From JBBRVW01 sp038246545 (lineage in GTDB: Bacteria > Actinomycetota > Actinomycetes > JACCUZ01), in the NCBI GenBank assembly GCA_038246545.1, contig JBBRVW010000010.1, forward strand, positions 1 to 64,000: a stretch of DNA of 64,000 nt. Reading direction: 5' to 3'. Below the pieces are notes generated by a model. The model saw nothing but the letters and a program-made list of their open reading frames with translations. It was not told the DNA's origin and did not search any database. The translations under genes were made by a program, and so were the position numbers. Shown piece by piece: positions 53,044-61,627 of this stretch; the stretch's first letter is position 1, and every line of letters starts with the position of its first letter.

Positions 53044-54549
53044 GTGAACTTCTCGGCTGCTGACACCCTGACCGGACCGACGCTCACCCTGGTGACGCTG
53101 CTCGTCGGCCTGGCCGCCCTCTTCGTCGCCGTGGGCTGGCGGGCGGTGCGCTTCCTGCGCGTGCGCCGTGGGATCTCGGCCGGACTGCGCGACCACGACG
53201 CCGGGGTGCGGGTGGCTGCCGTCCTGCAGGCCGCGGAGATCGGCCTGACCTCCACCGCGCCGGCCCTGCTGAAGGCGGTCCGCGAGGAGCGTGACCCCTC
53301 GGTGCTCGCCGCGGTGGTCCGCACGGTGGCCGCCCGCCAGTGGGAGCCGGCGTCCACCAGCGGCATCGTCGAGCTGCGGCTGTGGGCGCGCGCCTACTCC
53401 GGCAAGCACCCCGAGGTCCGCGCCGCCAGCCAGAGCGAGCCCATGCTGCCGGGCATCGCCGGAGCCGTGCCGCCGCCCTCGCTGGACCCCGGCCGCGCCG
53501 AGGAGTTCCGGACCCGGTCCGACCAGGTGCCCGAGTTGGTCGTCGTCACCCCGCGCGTCCCGGCGACCCAGGTCGTCAGCCCCTGGCTCGCGCCCGACCC
53601 CGACCCGCTGCACCCCACCACCGTGCTGGTCACCGGCGCCGGCGGCCCGGCAGGTGTCGCCGTGATCCGCGCGCTGCTCGCCGCGGGGCACCAGCCCGTC
53701 GCCCTGGACGCCGACGCGAGCGCGGTGGGGCTGCGCCTCACCGAGCAGTCGCACGTCGTTCCGCGCTACGACGACCCGAGCTACCTCGCCGCCCTCGTGC
53801 GGGCTGCCACCGTCTCGTCGGCGCAGGCGCTGATCTGCACCGTCGCCGAGGAGTACCCCGCCCTGCTCCCCGCCCATCCGTACCTCGAGGAGTCCGGTGT
53901 CAGGACGCTGATGCCGTCCCGCGCCGCCGTCGAGGCGTGCCTCGACAAGTGGGCTTTCGCCGGCCTGATGACGACGGCCGGGCTCCCGGGTCCGGCCACC
54001 GGGCTTGGCAGTGCCACCGGCATCCCCGGCCCGTGGGTGGTCAAGCCCCGCTACGGCCGAGGCAGCCGGGACGTGCACGTCGTGGCCACGAGCACCAGGC
54101 TGCGCGCGCTGATCGGAGCTGTCCCCGACCCGATCGTGCAGACCCAGCTGACCGGCCGGGAGTTCACGGTGGATGCCCTGGTCGACACCACCGGCGTCGT
54201 CGTCGCGGCCTCGCCGCGGTGGCGCCTCGAGACCAAGGGGGGCATCTCCACGAAGGGGGAGACCTTCGAGGACGAGGAGGTCACCAACGTCTGCTCGCTG
54301 GTCCTGAAGGCGGTCGACCTGATCGGGCCGGCGAACGTCCAGGGCTTCGTCGCCGAGGACGGTGGCGTGGTCGTGCACGAGGTGAACCCGCGGTTCTCCG
54401 GCGGCCTCCCACTCACGCTGTACGCCGGTGCCGACGTCGTCGGCGAGTACCTCCGCGCCATCCTCGGGCTGCCCATGCGCCCCGACCGCCTGGTCGCCCG
54501 TCCCGGCGTCCGCATGATGCGGCACTTCTGCGAGGTGTTCGAGGGGTGA
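53044..54549 (+). CDS. Membrane-anchored ATP-grasp protein with an alpha-helical N-domain
   Basis: A 501-residue protein. Residues 12-32 form a membrane segment (LTLVTLLVGLAALFVAVGW). Residues 45-125 are HEAT-like helices (AVLQAAEIGLTSTAPALLKA). A Rossmann-type stretch starts TVLVTGAGGPAGVAVIRALL. Next is an ATP-grasp domain (PWVVKPRYGRGSRDVHVV, QLTGREFTVDALVD, VVHEVNPRFSGGLPL), as in PylC or carbamoyl-phosphate-synthase-like ligases. It likely joins an acid to an amine or alcohol at the membrane. GTG start; the gap of 32 bases before it is the largest in the cassette. The substrate is unknown. Confidence 0.78.
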   Translation: MNFSAADTLTGPTLTLVTLLVGLAALFVAVGWRAVRFLRVRRGISAGLRDHDAGVRVAAVLQAAEIGLTSTAPALLKAVREERDPSVLAAVVRTVAARQWEPASTSGIVELRLWARAYSGKHPEVRAASQSEPMLPGIAGAVPPPSLDPGRAEEFRTRSDQVPELVVVTPRVPATQVVSPWLAPDPDPLHPTTVLVTGAGGPAGVAVIRALLAAGHQPVALDADASAVGLRLTEQSHVVPRYDDPSYLAALVRAATVSSAQALICTVAEEYPALLPAHPYLEESGVRTLMPSRAAVEACLDKWAFAGLMTTAGLPGPATGLGSATGIPGPWVVKPRYGRGSRDVHVVATSTRLRALIGAVPDPIVQTQLTGREFTVDALVDTTGVVVAASPRWRLETKGGISTKGETFEDEEVTNVCSLVLKAVDLIGPANVQGFVAEDGGVVVHEVNPRFSGGLPLTLYAGADVVGEYLRAILGLPMRPDRLVARPGVRMMRHFCEVFEG

Positions 54550-55694
54550 CCGACCCGCTGCGTCTCACCGTCGCCGTCGGCACCCGCCCCGAGGTCGTCA
54601 AGCTTGCCCCGGTCGTCACCGCGCTGCGCGGCGCCGGGCACTCCGTCCGCTGCGTAGCGACCGGCCAGCACACCGACCGCCGGCTGGCCGGCGACCTGTT
54701 CGCCGAGCTCGGCTGCCCGCCCGACGAGACCTGGACACTGTCCGGCGACGAGGGCGAGCGCGTCGGGGGACTGCTCGCCCAGGCCTATCGCGAGATCGCC
54801 GCGCACCGTCCCGACGCCGTCGTCGTGCTCGGCGACACCTACACCGCTCCGCTCGTCGCCATGGCCGCCCGGCGGGCCGGGGTGGGGGTGGTGCACGTCG
54901 AGGCCGGGCTGCGCTCGTTCAACGACCTGTCCATGGAGGAGTCCAACCGCCGGATGCTGGCGTCCCTGGCGACCGTGCACCTCGCTCCCACCGAGCTGGC
55001 CCGCGACTTCCTCCTGCAGGAGGGGGTCGACCCGGCGCGGGTCCGGGTCGTCGGTAACCCGGTGCTCGACGCCGTCCGGCTCGAAGCGGTGGAGCGGGTG
55101 CCGGTGGCCGACCGCTCCGGCGTCCTCGTCACCGCCCACCGGGCCACCAACGTCGACGACCCCGACCGGCTGGCCACGCTGGTCAGCCTCGTCGAGCAGC
55201 TCGCCGTCCGGCACGGCGGCGTGCTCTTCCCGGTGCACCCGCGCACGAGGGACCGGCTCACCACCGGCGGCCTCTGGGCGACCGTCGCCGGTCTCCCCGG
55301 TGTCCGGCTCGTCGAGCCGCTGGGCTACGCCGACCTGCTGCGCGCGATGGCCGCCAGCCGGCTGGTCGTCACCGACAGCGGCGGCATCCAGGAGGAGTCG
55401 TCCTACCTCGGGGTCCCGGTCGTCGTCATGCGCACCACCACGCCGCGCTGGGAGGGGGTCCGCACCGGGGCCGCCGTGCTCACCGGGCTGGACGAGGCCC
55501 GCGTGCTCGAGGCGGCCGACCGCTTCGCCGACGACGCCGAGCTGGTCCGGGTCGCGGGCCTGCCCTGCCCGTACGGCGACGGGCGGACCGGCGACCGGGT
55601 GGTGGAGGTCCTGGCCGAGCCGGGGCTGCGCGCACTGCTCCGGCCCGCCGAGCCCGCCCTGTCGGCGGCGCTGCCCGACCGCGTCCTCCAGTGA
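54546..55694 (+). CDS. wecB: UDP-N-acetylglucosamine 2-epimerase (non-hydrolysing)
   Basis: A 382-residue enzyme that interconverts UDP-GlcNAc and UDP-ManNAc. It begins LTVAVGTRPEVVKLAPVVTA. Catalytic-site stretches are VVLGDTYTAPLVA, VVHVEAGLRSFND, VLVTAHRATNVDD and VVTDSGGIQEESSYLGVP. The length is normal. GTG start overlapping the ATP-grasp stop by 4 bases. In this cassette it probably supplies UDP-ManNAc for the glycan made by the GT2. The gene symbol is by similarity only. Confidence 0.88.
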   Translation: MTDPLRLTVAVGTRPEVVKLAPVVTALRGAGHSVRCVATGQHTDRRLAGDLFAELGCPPDETWTLSGDEGERVGGLLAQAYREIAAHRPDAVVVLGDTYTAPLVAMAARRAGVGVVHVEAGLRSFNDLSMEESNRRMLASLATVHLAPTELARDFLLQEGVDPARVRVVGNPVLDAVRLEAVERVPVADRSGVLVTAHRATNVDDPDRLATLVSLVEQLAVRHGGVLFPVHPRTRDRLTTGGLWATVAGLPGVRLVEPLGYADLLRAMAASRLVVTDSGGIQEESSYLGVPVVVMRTTTPRWEGVRTGAAVLTGLDEARVLEAADRFADDAELVRVAGLPCPYGDGRTGDRVVEVLAEPGLRALLRPAEPALSAALPDRVLQ

Positions 55695-56449
55695 CCGGCG
55701 ACCTGCCCGTCACCGGGGTGACGGTCGACCTCGACGACACGCTGTACCCCCAGTCCGAGTGGCTCGAGGGCGCCTGGTCGGCCGTCGCCGTCGCCGCCGG
55801 GCGGGCCGGGCTGGACCCGTCCGCCGTGCACGCGGCACTGCTGCGCACCTGCGCCGAGGGCTCTGATCGCGGCGGGGTCGTCGACCGGGCTCTGGCCGCG
55901 GTCGGGCTCGCCGACGAGCGGGCGGCCGAGCTCGTGCCGGGCCTGGTCCGCGCCTTCGCCGCGCACCGTCCCGCGGTGCTCACGCCGTACCCGGGCGTGC
56001 TCGAGGCGCTTGGGCGACTCGCCGCCGTGCTCCCGGTGGTCGTCGTCACCGACGGCATGCCGCCGGTCCAGCACGCGAAGGTCGAGGCGCTGGGCGTCAG
56101 GCACCTGCTCGCCGCCGTCGTCGTCTCCGACGAGCTGGGCGGCCGGCACCTGCGCAAGCCGGACCCAGCACCCTTCCGCCGGGCCCTCGAGGTGCTCGGG
56201 CAGCCGCCCGCGGGAGTGGTGCACGTGGGTGACCGGCCCGAGAAGGACGTCCGGGGCGCCGCGGCCGTCGGGATGCGGAGCATCCGGGTCGCGACCGGCG
56301 AGTACGCCGGTGCCGACCCCGGGCGGCACCGCGCCTGGCGGACGGTGCCCTGCTTCGCCGAGGCCGTGGAGCTCTGCCTCGCGGCTGCCCCAACCGCTCC
56401 CGGCCCCCGCCGGCCGGCCGGAACAACGGGTGCCGCCTCGCGGTTGTGA
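55691..56449 (+). CDS. HAD-family hydrolase
   Basis: A 252-residue haloacid-dehalogenase-fold enzyme with all four motifs: VTVDLDDTLYPQS (nucleophile Asp), VVTDGMPPVQHAK (Thr), RKPDPAPFRRAL (Lys) and VVHVGDRPEKDVRGA (metal Asp). It probably removes phosphate from a sugar or nucleotide-sugar intermediate. GTG start overlapping the wecB-like stop. It is the last gene of the cassette, 105 bases before rpmE. Confidence 0.82.
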   Translation: MTGDLPVTGVTVDLDDTLYPQSEWLEGAWSAVAVAAGRAGLDPSAVHAALLRTCAEGSDRGGVVDRALAAVGLADERAAELVPGLVRAFAAHRPAVLTPYPGVLEALGRLAAVLPVVVVTDGMPPVQHAKVEALGVRHLLAAVVVSDELGGRHLRKPDPAPFRRALEVLGQPPAGVVHVGDRPEKDVRGAAAVGMRSIRVATGEYAGADPGRHRAWRTVPCFAEAVELCLAAAPTAPGPRRPAGTTGAASRL

Positions 56450-56554
56450 GGATCGCGGGCCGTTCTGGCAGAATGGCCCGCTGGTTCCGGTTCACGTCCC
56501 GCGAGCACGCGGCGACGACCCGGCGACCGTCCCCACCCTGAGGAGTGCATCACC

Positions 56555-56776
56555 GTGAAGGCCGACATCCACCCCGAGTACGTCGAGACGACCGCCACCT
56601 GCACGTGTGGCGCGACGTTCACCACCCGTAGCACCGCGAAGAACGGCGCGATCCACTCCGAGGTCTGCTCGCAGTGCCACCCCTTCTACACCGGCAAGCA
56701 GAAGATCCTCGACACCGGCGGCCGCGTGGCCCGGTTCGAGAAGCGCTTCGGCAAGCAGGCGTCCGGCTCCAAGTAG
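56555..56776 (+). CDS. rpmE: 50S ribosomal protein L31, zinc-binding form
   Basis: A 73-residue ribosomal protein. The zinc ligands are visible (CTCGATF and CSQCHPFYTG), so this is the C+ type made when zinc is plentiful. KADIHPEYVETTATC and TGGRVARFEKRFG are family signatures. GTG start behind GAGGAG. It usually follows rho directly in actinobacteria; here eight genes intervene. Confidence 0.95.
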   Translation: MKADIHPEYVETTATCTCGATFTTRSTAKNGAIHSEVCSQCHPFYTGKQKILDTGGRVARFEKRFGKQASGSK

Positions 56777-56784
56777 CTTTCCGG

Positions 56785-56825
56785 CGGCCCCGGTCCCGCA
56801 CCCTCGTGGTGCCGGACCGGGGCCG
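56785..56825 (+). terminator. Terminator after rpmE
   Basis: cggccccggtcc (56785-56796) pairs perfectly with ggaccggggccg (56814-56825). The loop can pair further through gcacc/ggtgc after one mismatch. It starts 8 bases after the stop. Confidence 0.75.
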
Positions 56826-56868
56826 TTGTCGTTCCCCCTGCCGCCCGGCCGTCCCGAAGGAGCCTCCC

Positions 56869-57942
56869 GTGCTCGAAGCCCCCGCCGAGATGCTGGCCGA
56901 GCACGCCCGGGTCGAGGAGGAGCTGGCCGACCCGGCCGTGCACGCCGACCAGGCGAAGGCCCGGGCGCTGGGCAAGCGGTACGCCGAGCTGACCCCCGTC
57001 GTCGACGTCCACCGCGCGCTCCAGGAGCTGGCCGGGGACCTCGCGACCGCGCGCGAGCTGGCCGTGGACGACGAGTCGTTCCGCGCAGAGGTGCCCGACA
57101 TGGAGGCCCGCCAGCAGGAGCTCGAGGCCCGGCTGCAGATGCTGCTGCTGCCGCGGGACGAGAACGACGACAAGGACATCATCGTCGAGATCAAGGCGGG
57201 GGAGGGCGGCGAGGAGTCGGCCCTGTTCGCCGGCGACCTGCTCCGGATGTACCTGCGCTACGCCGAGCGGGTCGGCTGGAAGACCGAGGTCATCGAGGCC
57301 ACCGAGACCGACATGGGCGGCTACAAGGACGTCCAGCTCTCGGTGAAGTCGCGCGGCACGCCCGAGGTCGGGCACGGCCCGTGGGCCCGGCTCAAGTACG
57401 AGGGCGGCGTGCACCGGGTGCAACGCGTCCCGGTGACCGAGTCGCAGGGCCGGATCCACACCAGCGCGGCCGGCGTCCTCGTCTTGCCCGAGGCGGCGGA
57501 CGTCGATGTCGAGATCGACCCCAACGACCTGCGCATCGACGTCTACCGGTCGTCCGGTCCCGGCGGGCAGAGTGTCAACACCACCGACTCCGCCGTGCGG
57601 ATCACGCACCTGCCGTCGGGCATCGTGGCGTCCTGCCAGAACGAGAAGTCCCAGCTGCAGAACCGTGAGCAGGCGATGCGGATCCTGCGGGCCAGGCTGC
57701 TCGCCGCGGCGCAGGAAGCGGCCGACCAGGAAGCCTCGGACGCCCGCCGGTCGCAGGTCCGCACCGTCGACCGCTCGGAGCGGGTACGCACCTACAACTT
57801 CGCGGAGAACCGGATCGCCGACCACCGGGTGAACTTCAAGGCCTACAACCTCGACCAGGTGCTCGACGGCGACCTCGACGCCGTCGTCCAGGCGCTCGTC
57901 GACGCGGATACGGCTGCCAAGCTCGCCGCTGCCGGGGCGTGA
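56869..57942 (+). CDS. prfA: Peptide chain release factor 1
   Basis: Releases finished proteins at UAA and UAG codons. The catalytic GGQ is in SSGPGGQSVNTTDSAVRITH, and the codon-recognising region includes GGVHRVQRVPVTESQGRIHT (the PxT-type loop reads PVTESQ here). 357 residues is standard. I chose the GTG at 56869 behind AAGGAG; the open frame reaches further upstream into rpmE. Its stop overlaps prmC by 4 bases. Confidence 0.95.
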   Translation: MLEAPAEMLAEHARVEEELADPAVHADQAKARALGKRYAELTPVVDVHRALQELAGDLATARELAVDDESFRAEVPDMEARQQELEARLQMLLLPRDENDDKDIIVEIKAGEGGEESALFAGDLLRMYLRYAERVGWKTEVIEATETDMGGYKDVQLSVKSRGTPEVGHGPWARLKYEGGVHRVQRVPVTESQGRIHTSAAGVLVLPEAADVDVEIDPNDLRIDVYRSSGPGGQSVNTTDSAVRITHLPSGIVASCQNEKSQLQNREQAMRILRARLLAAAQEAADQEASDARRSQVRTVDRSERVRTYNFAENRIADHRVNFKAYNLDQVLDGDLDAVVQALVDADTAAKLAAAGA

Positions 57943-58814
57943 CCGTGACGTCCACCCCGCTGCGCGCGGCTCTCGCCGAGGCCACGGCGAGGCTGGTGGC
58001 CGCGGGCGTGCCCTCGGCCCGGCACGACGCCGAGTCGCTGGCCGCCCACTCGCTGGGCGTGCTCCGGCGCGACCTGTGGCGGCACGACGAGCCCGGTCCC
58101 GGGTTCGCGGCGTACGTCGGGCGCCGCGCGGCGCGCGAGCCGCTGCAGCACATCACCGGCACCGCGCCGTTCCGCCACCTCGACCTGCAGGTGGGACCGG
58201 GTGTCTTCGTCCCGCGTCCGGAGACCGAGGTCGTCGTCGATGCGGTGCTGGCCAGGCTGGCCGTGCTGCCCCGTGCGGCGCGCCCGCGGGTCGTCGACCT
58301 CGGCACCGGATCGGGTGCGATCGCGCTCGCGGTGGCGACCGAGGTCGCCGGCAGCGACGTCCACGCCGTGGAGGCCGACCCGGGTGCGCACGCCTGGGCG
58401 GCCCGCAACTGCGCCGGGTCCCGGGTCGACCTCCGGCTGGGCGACATGGCCGACTCCTTCGCCGAGCTGGACGGCACCGTCGACGTCGTCGTGAGCAACC
58501 CGCCGTACATCCCGGTGGACGCCGTCATCCGCGACCCCGAGGTCGCCGCGCACGACCCGGCCCTGGCGCTGTGGTCCGGCGACGACGGTCTCGACGCCAT
58601 GCACGTGGTCGAGCGGGTGGCCGCCCGGCTGCTCCGCCCGGGCGGTGCGGTCGTCGTCGAGCACGCCGACGTCCAGGGCGAGTCGGCACCGGCGGTCTTC
58701 GCCGGTGCGGGTCGCTGGGACGACGTACGGGACCATCAGGACCTGGCCGGGCGCGACCGCTACCTCACCGCGGTCCGGCGAGCCGGCGCCGGCGTCGGAG
58801 GAGGAGCGGGCTGA
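57939..58814 (+). CDS. prmC: Release factor glutamine methyltransferase
   Basis: Methylates the GGQ glutamine of release factors using SAM. The SAM site is PRVVDLGTGSGAIALAVATE and the catalytic NPPY is in VVVSNPPYIPVDAV. The N-terminal helical domain holds the substrate. 291 residues. It directly follows its substrate gene prfA with a GTGA overlap, and its stop overlaps the Sua5 start. Confidence 0.93.
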   Translation: MTVTSTPLRAALAEATARLVAAGVPSARHDAESLAAHSLGVLRRDLWRHDEPGPGFAAYVGRRAAREPLQHITGTAPFRHLDLQVGPGVFVPRPETEVVVDAVLARLAVLPRAARPRVVDLGTGSGAIALAVATEVAGSDVHAVEADPGAHAWAARNCAGSRVDLRLGDMADSFAELDGTVDVVVSNPPYIPVDAVIRDPEVAAHDPALALWSGDDGLDAMHVVERVAARLLRPGGAVVVEHADVQGESAPAVFAGAGRWDDVRDHQDLAGRDRYLTAVRRAGAGVGGGAG

Positions 58815-59482
58815 TGGGATGGATCCGGAGGTACGACATGGCCGAGCCGGCCGAGCGGCCGGTCGGTCTCGACCTCGCGAGCGACGCCGTGCGCCGGGGC
58901 GAGCTCGTCGTGCTCCCCACGGACACCGTCTACGGCCTGGGCACCGACGCCTTCTCGCCGGTCGCCGTCGCGGGCCTGCTGGCGGCCAAGGGCCGCGGGC
59001 GCGACATGCCGGTGCCGGTGCTGGTCGGCACCCCCCGCACCCTCGACGGCATCGCGACCGGTCTCACCCAGGCCGCCCGCGAGCTCGTCGAGGCGTTCTG
59101 GCCCGGCGGCCTGACGCTGGTGGCGACGGCCCAGCCGTCGCTGCGGTGGGACCTCGGCGACACCGGCGGGACGGTCGCCGTGCGGATGCCGCTGCACCCG
59201 GTCGCCCTCGAGCTGCTCCGCGCCACCGGGCCGATGGGCGTCAGCAGCGCCAACCTGTCGGGTCGTCCGGCGCCCACGACCTGCGACGAGGCCGTTGAGC
59301 AGCTCGGCGAGAAGGTCTCGGTCTACCTCGACGGCGGGCCGAGCGGTGACCCCGTCGCCTCGACCATCGTCGACGTCACCGGTGCTGTGCCGCGGCTCCA
59401 GCGGCTCGGCGCCGTGGGTCTGGAGCTGCTGCGCGAGGTCGCTCCCGACCTCGACCCCGGGGTCTACGGTGAGGCCTCATGA
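58814..59482 (+). CDS. L-threonylcarbamoyladenylate synthase (Sua5/YciO/YrdC)
   Basis: Makes threonylcarbamoyl-AMP from threonine, bicarbonate and ATP for the t6A modification of tRNAs. Family stretches are GELVVLPTDTVYGLGTDAF, AFWPGGLTLVATAQ, GTVAVRMPLHPVAL and GVSSANLSGRPAP. 222 residues; only the YrdC domain is present. Two ATGs compete. I prefer 58814 because IRRYD is conserved at the start of relatives and GGAGGAGGAG precedes it. The other is at 58838. Confidence 0.9.
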   Translation: MGWIRRYDMAEPAERPVGLDLASDAVRRGELVVLPTDTVYGLGTDAFSPVAVAGLLAAKGRGRDMPVPVLVGTPRTLDGIATGLTQAARELVEAFWPGGLTLVATAQPSLRWDLGDTGGTVAVRMPLHPVALELLRATGPMGVSSANLSGRPAPTTCDEAVEQLGEKVSVYLDGGPSGDPVASTIVDVTGAVPRLQRLGAVGLELLREVAPDLDPGVYGEAS

Positions 59483-59574
59483 GAGCGCCGGCGCCGTGCC
59501 CGGGGGCGGACCCCGGCCGCCCCGCGACCGGCGCTCCCGTCGAGCCGGCCTGAGACGCGCGGTGGTCCTGACGC

Positions 59575-60741
59575 GTGCGTGAATACATGCTCACCCTGGT
59601 GGTGGCTGCGGCCGTCACCTACCTGCTCACCCCGGTGGCGCGCCGGATCGCGCTCCGGTGGGGCGCCCTCACGCCGGTCCGGGACCGCGACGTGCACGCG
59701 ATCCCCACTCCGCGGCTGGGGGGCATCGCGATGCTGGGGGGGTTCGGGGCCGGCATGCTCGTGGCGAGCCAGATGCCCTTCCTCGGCCCGCGCCTGCACG
59801 ACGCGCAGCAGACCCTGCCGCTGCTCGCTGGCGCCGGTCTGATCTGCCTGCTGGGCGTCGCCGACGACCGCTGGGAGCTCGACGCGCTGACCAAGCTGGC
59901 GGGCCAGGTGCTCGCCTCGGGCGTCATGGTCATCGGCGGCGTCCAGATGCTCTACCTGCCGGTCGGGGTCCTCGGCAGCGTCTCGACCGTCAACGGCGAG
60001 CGGGTCGCCAACTCCTTCGTCCTCGGCCCGGTCGAGGGCACCGTCCTGACGATCGTGCTGGTCGTCGCCACCGTGAACGCCGTCAACTTCGTCGACGGGC
60101 TCGACGGGCTGGCCGCCGGCATCGTCGCGATCGCCGCTGCGTCCTTCTTCGTCTTCTCCTACGTGCTCACGGTCACCGAGGGCCTCACCCGGGCCACCAC
60201 GTCGGGGGTGGTCGCCGCCGCCCTCGTCGGCGTGTGCATCGGCTTCCTCCCGCACAACTTCAGCCCGGCCCGGGTCTTCATGGGCGACTCGGGCTCGATG
60301 GTCCTGGGCCTGCTGCTGGCGTCGACGACCGTGACGCTGACCGGGACCGTGGGGCCCAACGCCGTCGACACCTCCTTGGCGCCCTCGTTGCTGCCGCTCG
60401 CGCTGCCGGTGCTCGTCATGGCGCTGCCGTTCCTCGACGTGCTGCTCGCCATCGTCCGGCGCACGCTGGCCGGCCGGTCGCCCTTCGCCCCCGACAAGCA
60501 GCACCTTCACCACCGGCTGCTCGAACGCGGTCACAGCCACGCCCGAGCGGTGCTGGTGATGTACCTGTGGTCCGCCGTGATCGCCTTCGGCTGGACGGCG
60601 TACGTCTTCCTGTCCACGCCTGCGCTGATCGTGAGCCTGGTGGCGGCGGTCGTCGTGGCGGCGCTGCTCACCATGAACATCCCGCGGCTGCGGCGCTCCG
60701 AGGGCACCTTCACGGGTCTGCGGCGCGGGCGGGTCCGGTGA
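59575..60741 (+). CDS. WecA/TagO-like undecaprenyl-phosphate sugar-1-phosphate transferase
   Basis: A 388-residue polytopic enzyme (about 10-11 segments) that loads a sugar-1-phosphate, usually GlcNAc-1-P, onto the lipid carrier. Motifs are IPTPRLGGIAMLGGFGAGML, LLGVADDRWELDALTKL (DDxxD region), VNFVDGLDGLAAGI, VFMGDSGSMVLGLLLA and the basic HLHHRLLERGHSH. It starts linkage units of arabinogalactan, teichoic acid or other glycans. It precedes the atp genes, a common actinobacterial order, and its stop overlaps the next start. Confidence 0.9.
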   Translation: MREYMLTLVVAAAVTYLLTPVARRIALRWGALTPVRDRDVHAIPTPRLGGIAMLGGFGAGMLVASQMPFLGPRLHDAQQTLPLLAGAGLICLLGVADDRWELDALTKLAGQVLASGVMVIGGVQMLYLPVGVLGSVSTVNGERVANSFVLGPVEGTVLTIVLVVATVNAVNFVDGLDGLAAGIVAIAAASFFVFSYVLTVTEGLTRATTSGVVAAALVGVCIGFLPHNFSPARVFMGDSGSMVLGLLLASTTVTLTGTVGPNAVDTSLAPSLLPLALPVLVMALPFLDVLLAIVRRTLAGRSPFAPDKQHLHHRLLERGHSHARAVLVMYLWSAVIAFGWTAYVFLSTPALIVSLVAAVVVAALLTMNIPRLRRSEGTFTGLRRGRVR

Positions 60742-61214
60742 ACGACGTCCGCGGCACCGGGCCCCGCGCCCTGCTGGCCCCGGCCGTCCTCGGCGCCGTG
60801 GCGACCTGGCTGGTCGCAGCCGCGGTGGCGCTGGTGGTCGACGGTGGCACCGGGCTGGCGGGCGCGGGCCTCGGGGGAGCGCTGGTGATCGCCTTCCTGC
60901 TCATCGGGCAGGTCCCCGTCGCGCAGGCCGCCAGGGGCCGCGGCTTCCTCGGTGCCGCGCTTCTGCTCGTCGGCTACCTGACCCGGGTCGTCCTGCTCCT
61001 CGTCGCGTTCGTCCTGGTGGTCATCGACGGCACGCTGGACCGCCGGGTGGTCGGCGGCACCGTCATCGCGGTGGCCCTGGGCTGGACCGCGGGGACGGTC
61101 TGGTCGTGGTTGCACTGGCGGCCGCCGGTGGTCGACATCGAGCTCCCGACGGCCCCGGAACCGGTCGCGCCTCCTGCCGAGATCCCGGCGGACGAGGGCC
61201 GGCGCGCGCGCTGA
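60738..61214 (+). CDS. ATP synthase subunit I-like membrane protein
   Basis: A 158-residue protein with four hydrophobic segments (about 15-35, 40-60, 72-95 and 105-125) and a charged, Pro-rich C-terminal tail. Length, segments and place ahead of AtpZ and atpB fit the weakly conserved AtpI-like proteins that help assemble the c-ring. There are no sharp motifs, so the assignment rests mostly on position. GTG start overlapping the WecA-like gene. Confidence 0.6.
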   Translation: MNDVRGTGPRALLAPAVLGAVATWLVAAAVALVVDGGTGLAGAGLGGALVIAFLLIGQVPVAQAARGRGFLGAALLLVGYLTRVVLLLVAFVLVVIDGTLDRRVVGGTVIAVALGWTAGTVWSWLHWRPPVVDIELPTAPEPVAPPAEIPADEGRRAR

Positions 61215-61230
61215 TAGGGTCGTCGGCGCG

Positions 61231-61485
61231 ATGGTCGACGACCGGACTGACGGCGACGACGGCGTGCCCCCGGAGACACCGGGAGCCGCGCCCGAACCGC
61301 CGCCGATGCGGGAGGTCGACGCCTGGGCAGTGATCAGCTATCTGCTGTCCGGGGTGATCCTGTACGGCGGGATCGGATGGTTGCTCGACGCCTGGCTCGG
61401 CACCCGTGGCCTGGTCGGTGTGGGCATCGTGCTGGGGGCAGCCGGCGGAATCTGGTTGGTCTGGCTCCGGTACAGTAAGCCTTGA
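61231..61485 (+). CDS. AtpZ/AtpI-family protein
   Basis: An 84-residue protein with a disordered N-terminal 30 residues and two membrane segments (AVISYLLSGVILYGGIGWLL and LVGVGIVLGAAGGIWLVWL). WLLDAWLGTRG between them is typical of AtpZ, which works with AtpI in ATP synthase assembly and Mg2+/Ca2+ uptake. It ends RYSKP. ATG start 16 bases after the previous stop. Confidence 0.75.
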   Translation: MVDDRTDGDDGVPPETPGAAPEPPPMREVDAWAVISYLLSGVILYGGIGWLLDAWLGTRGLVGVGIVLGAAGGIWLVWLRYSKP

Positions 61486-61522
61486 TCCCACTGCACTTTT
61501 TGCCAGCATTTCTTGCCAGCTC

Positions 61523-61606
61523 TGCGACTGCAGAGAATGTCAGCCGTTGCGACAGCAGAGATGTCGTCGTTGCGACAGCAGAGCTGCTGCATCTGCGACA
61601 CCGATG
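61523..61606. repeat. Tandem repeats in the atpB leader
   Basis: Four copies of a core tgcgac start at 61523, 61548, 61571 and 61594 (spacing 25, 23 and 23). The first three continue as tgcgacNgcagag. A shorter repeat, ttgccagc, occurs at 61500-61507 and 61513-61520. The region is non-coding, less GC-rich than its surroundings, and lies between the AtpZ-like gene and atpB. Confidence 0.7.
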
Positions 61607-61627
61607 CACCGCGCCGAAGGAGACGCC

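Noticed and set aside
49302..56449. Possible polyketide/antibiotic or defence cluster
   Set aside because: None of the genes has polyketide, NRPS, restriction, toxin or nuclease features. The exosortase and glycan reading explains them better.
61523..61606. Possible CRISPR array
   Set aside because: The repeats are about 13 bases with 10-base spacers, imperfect and only four. There are no cas genes in the window.
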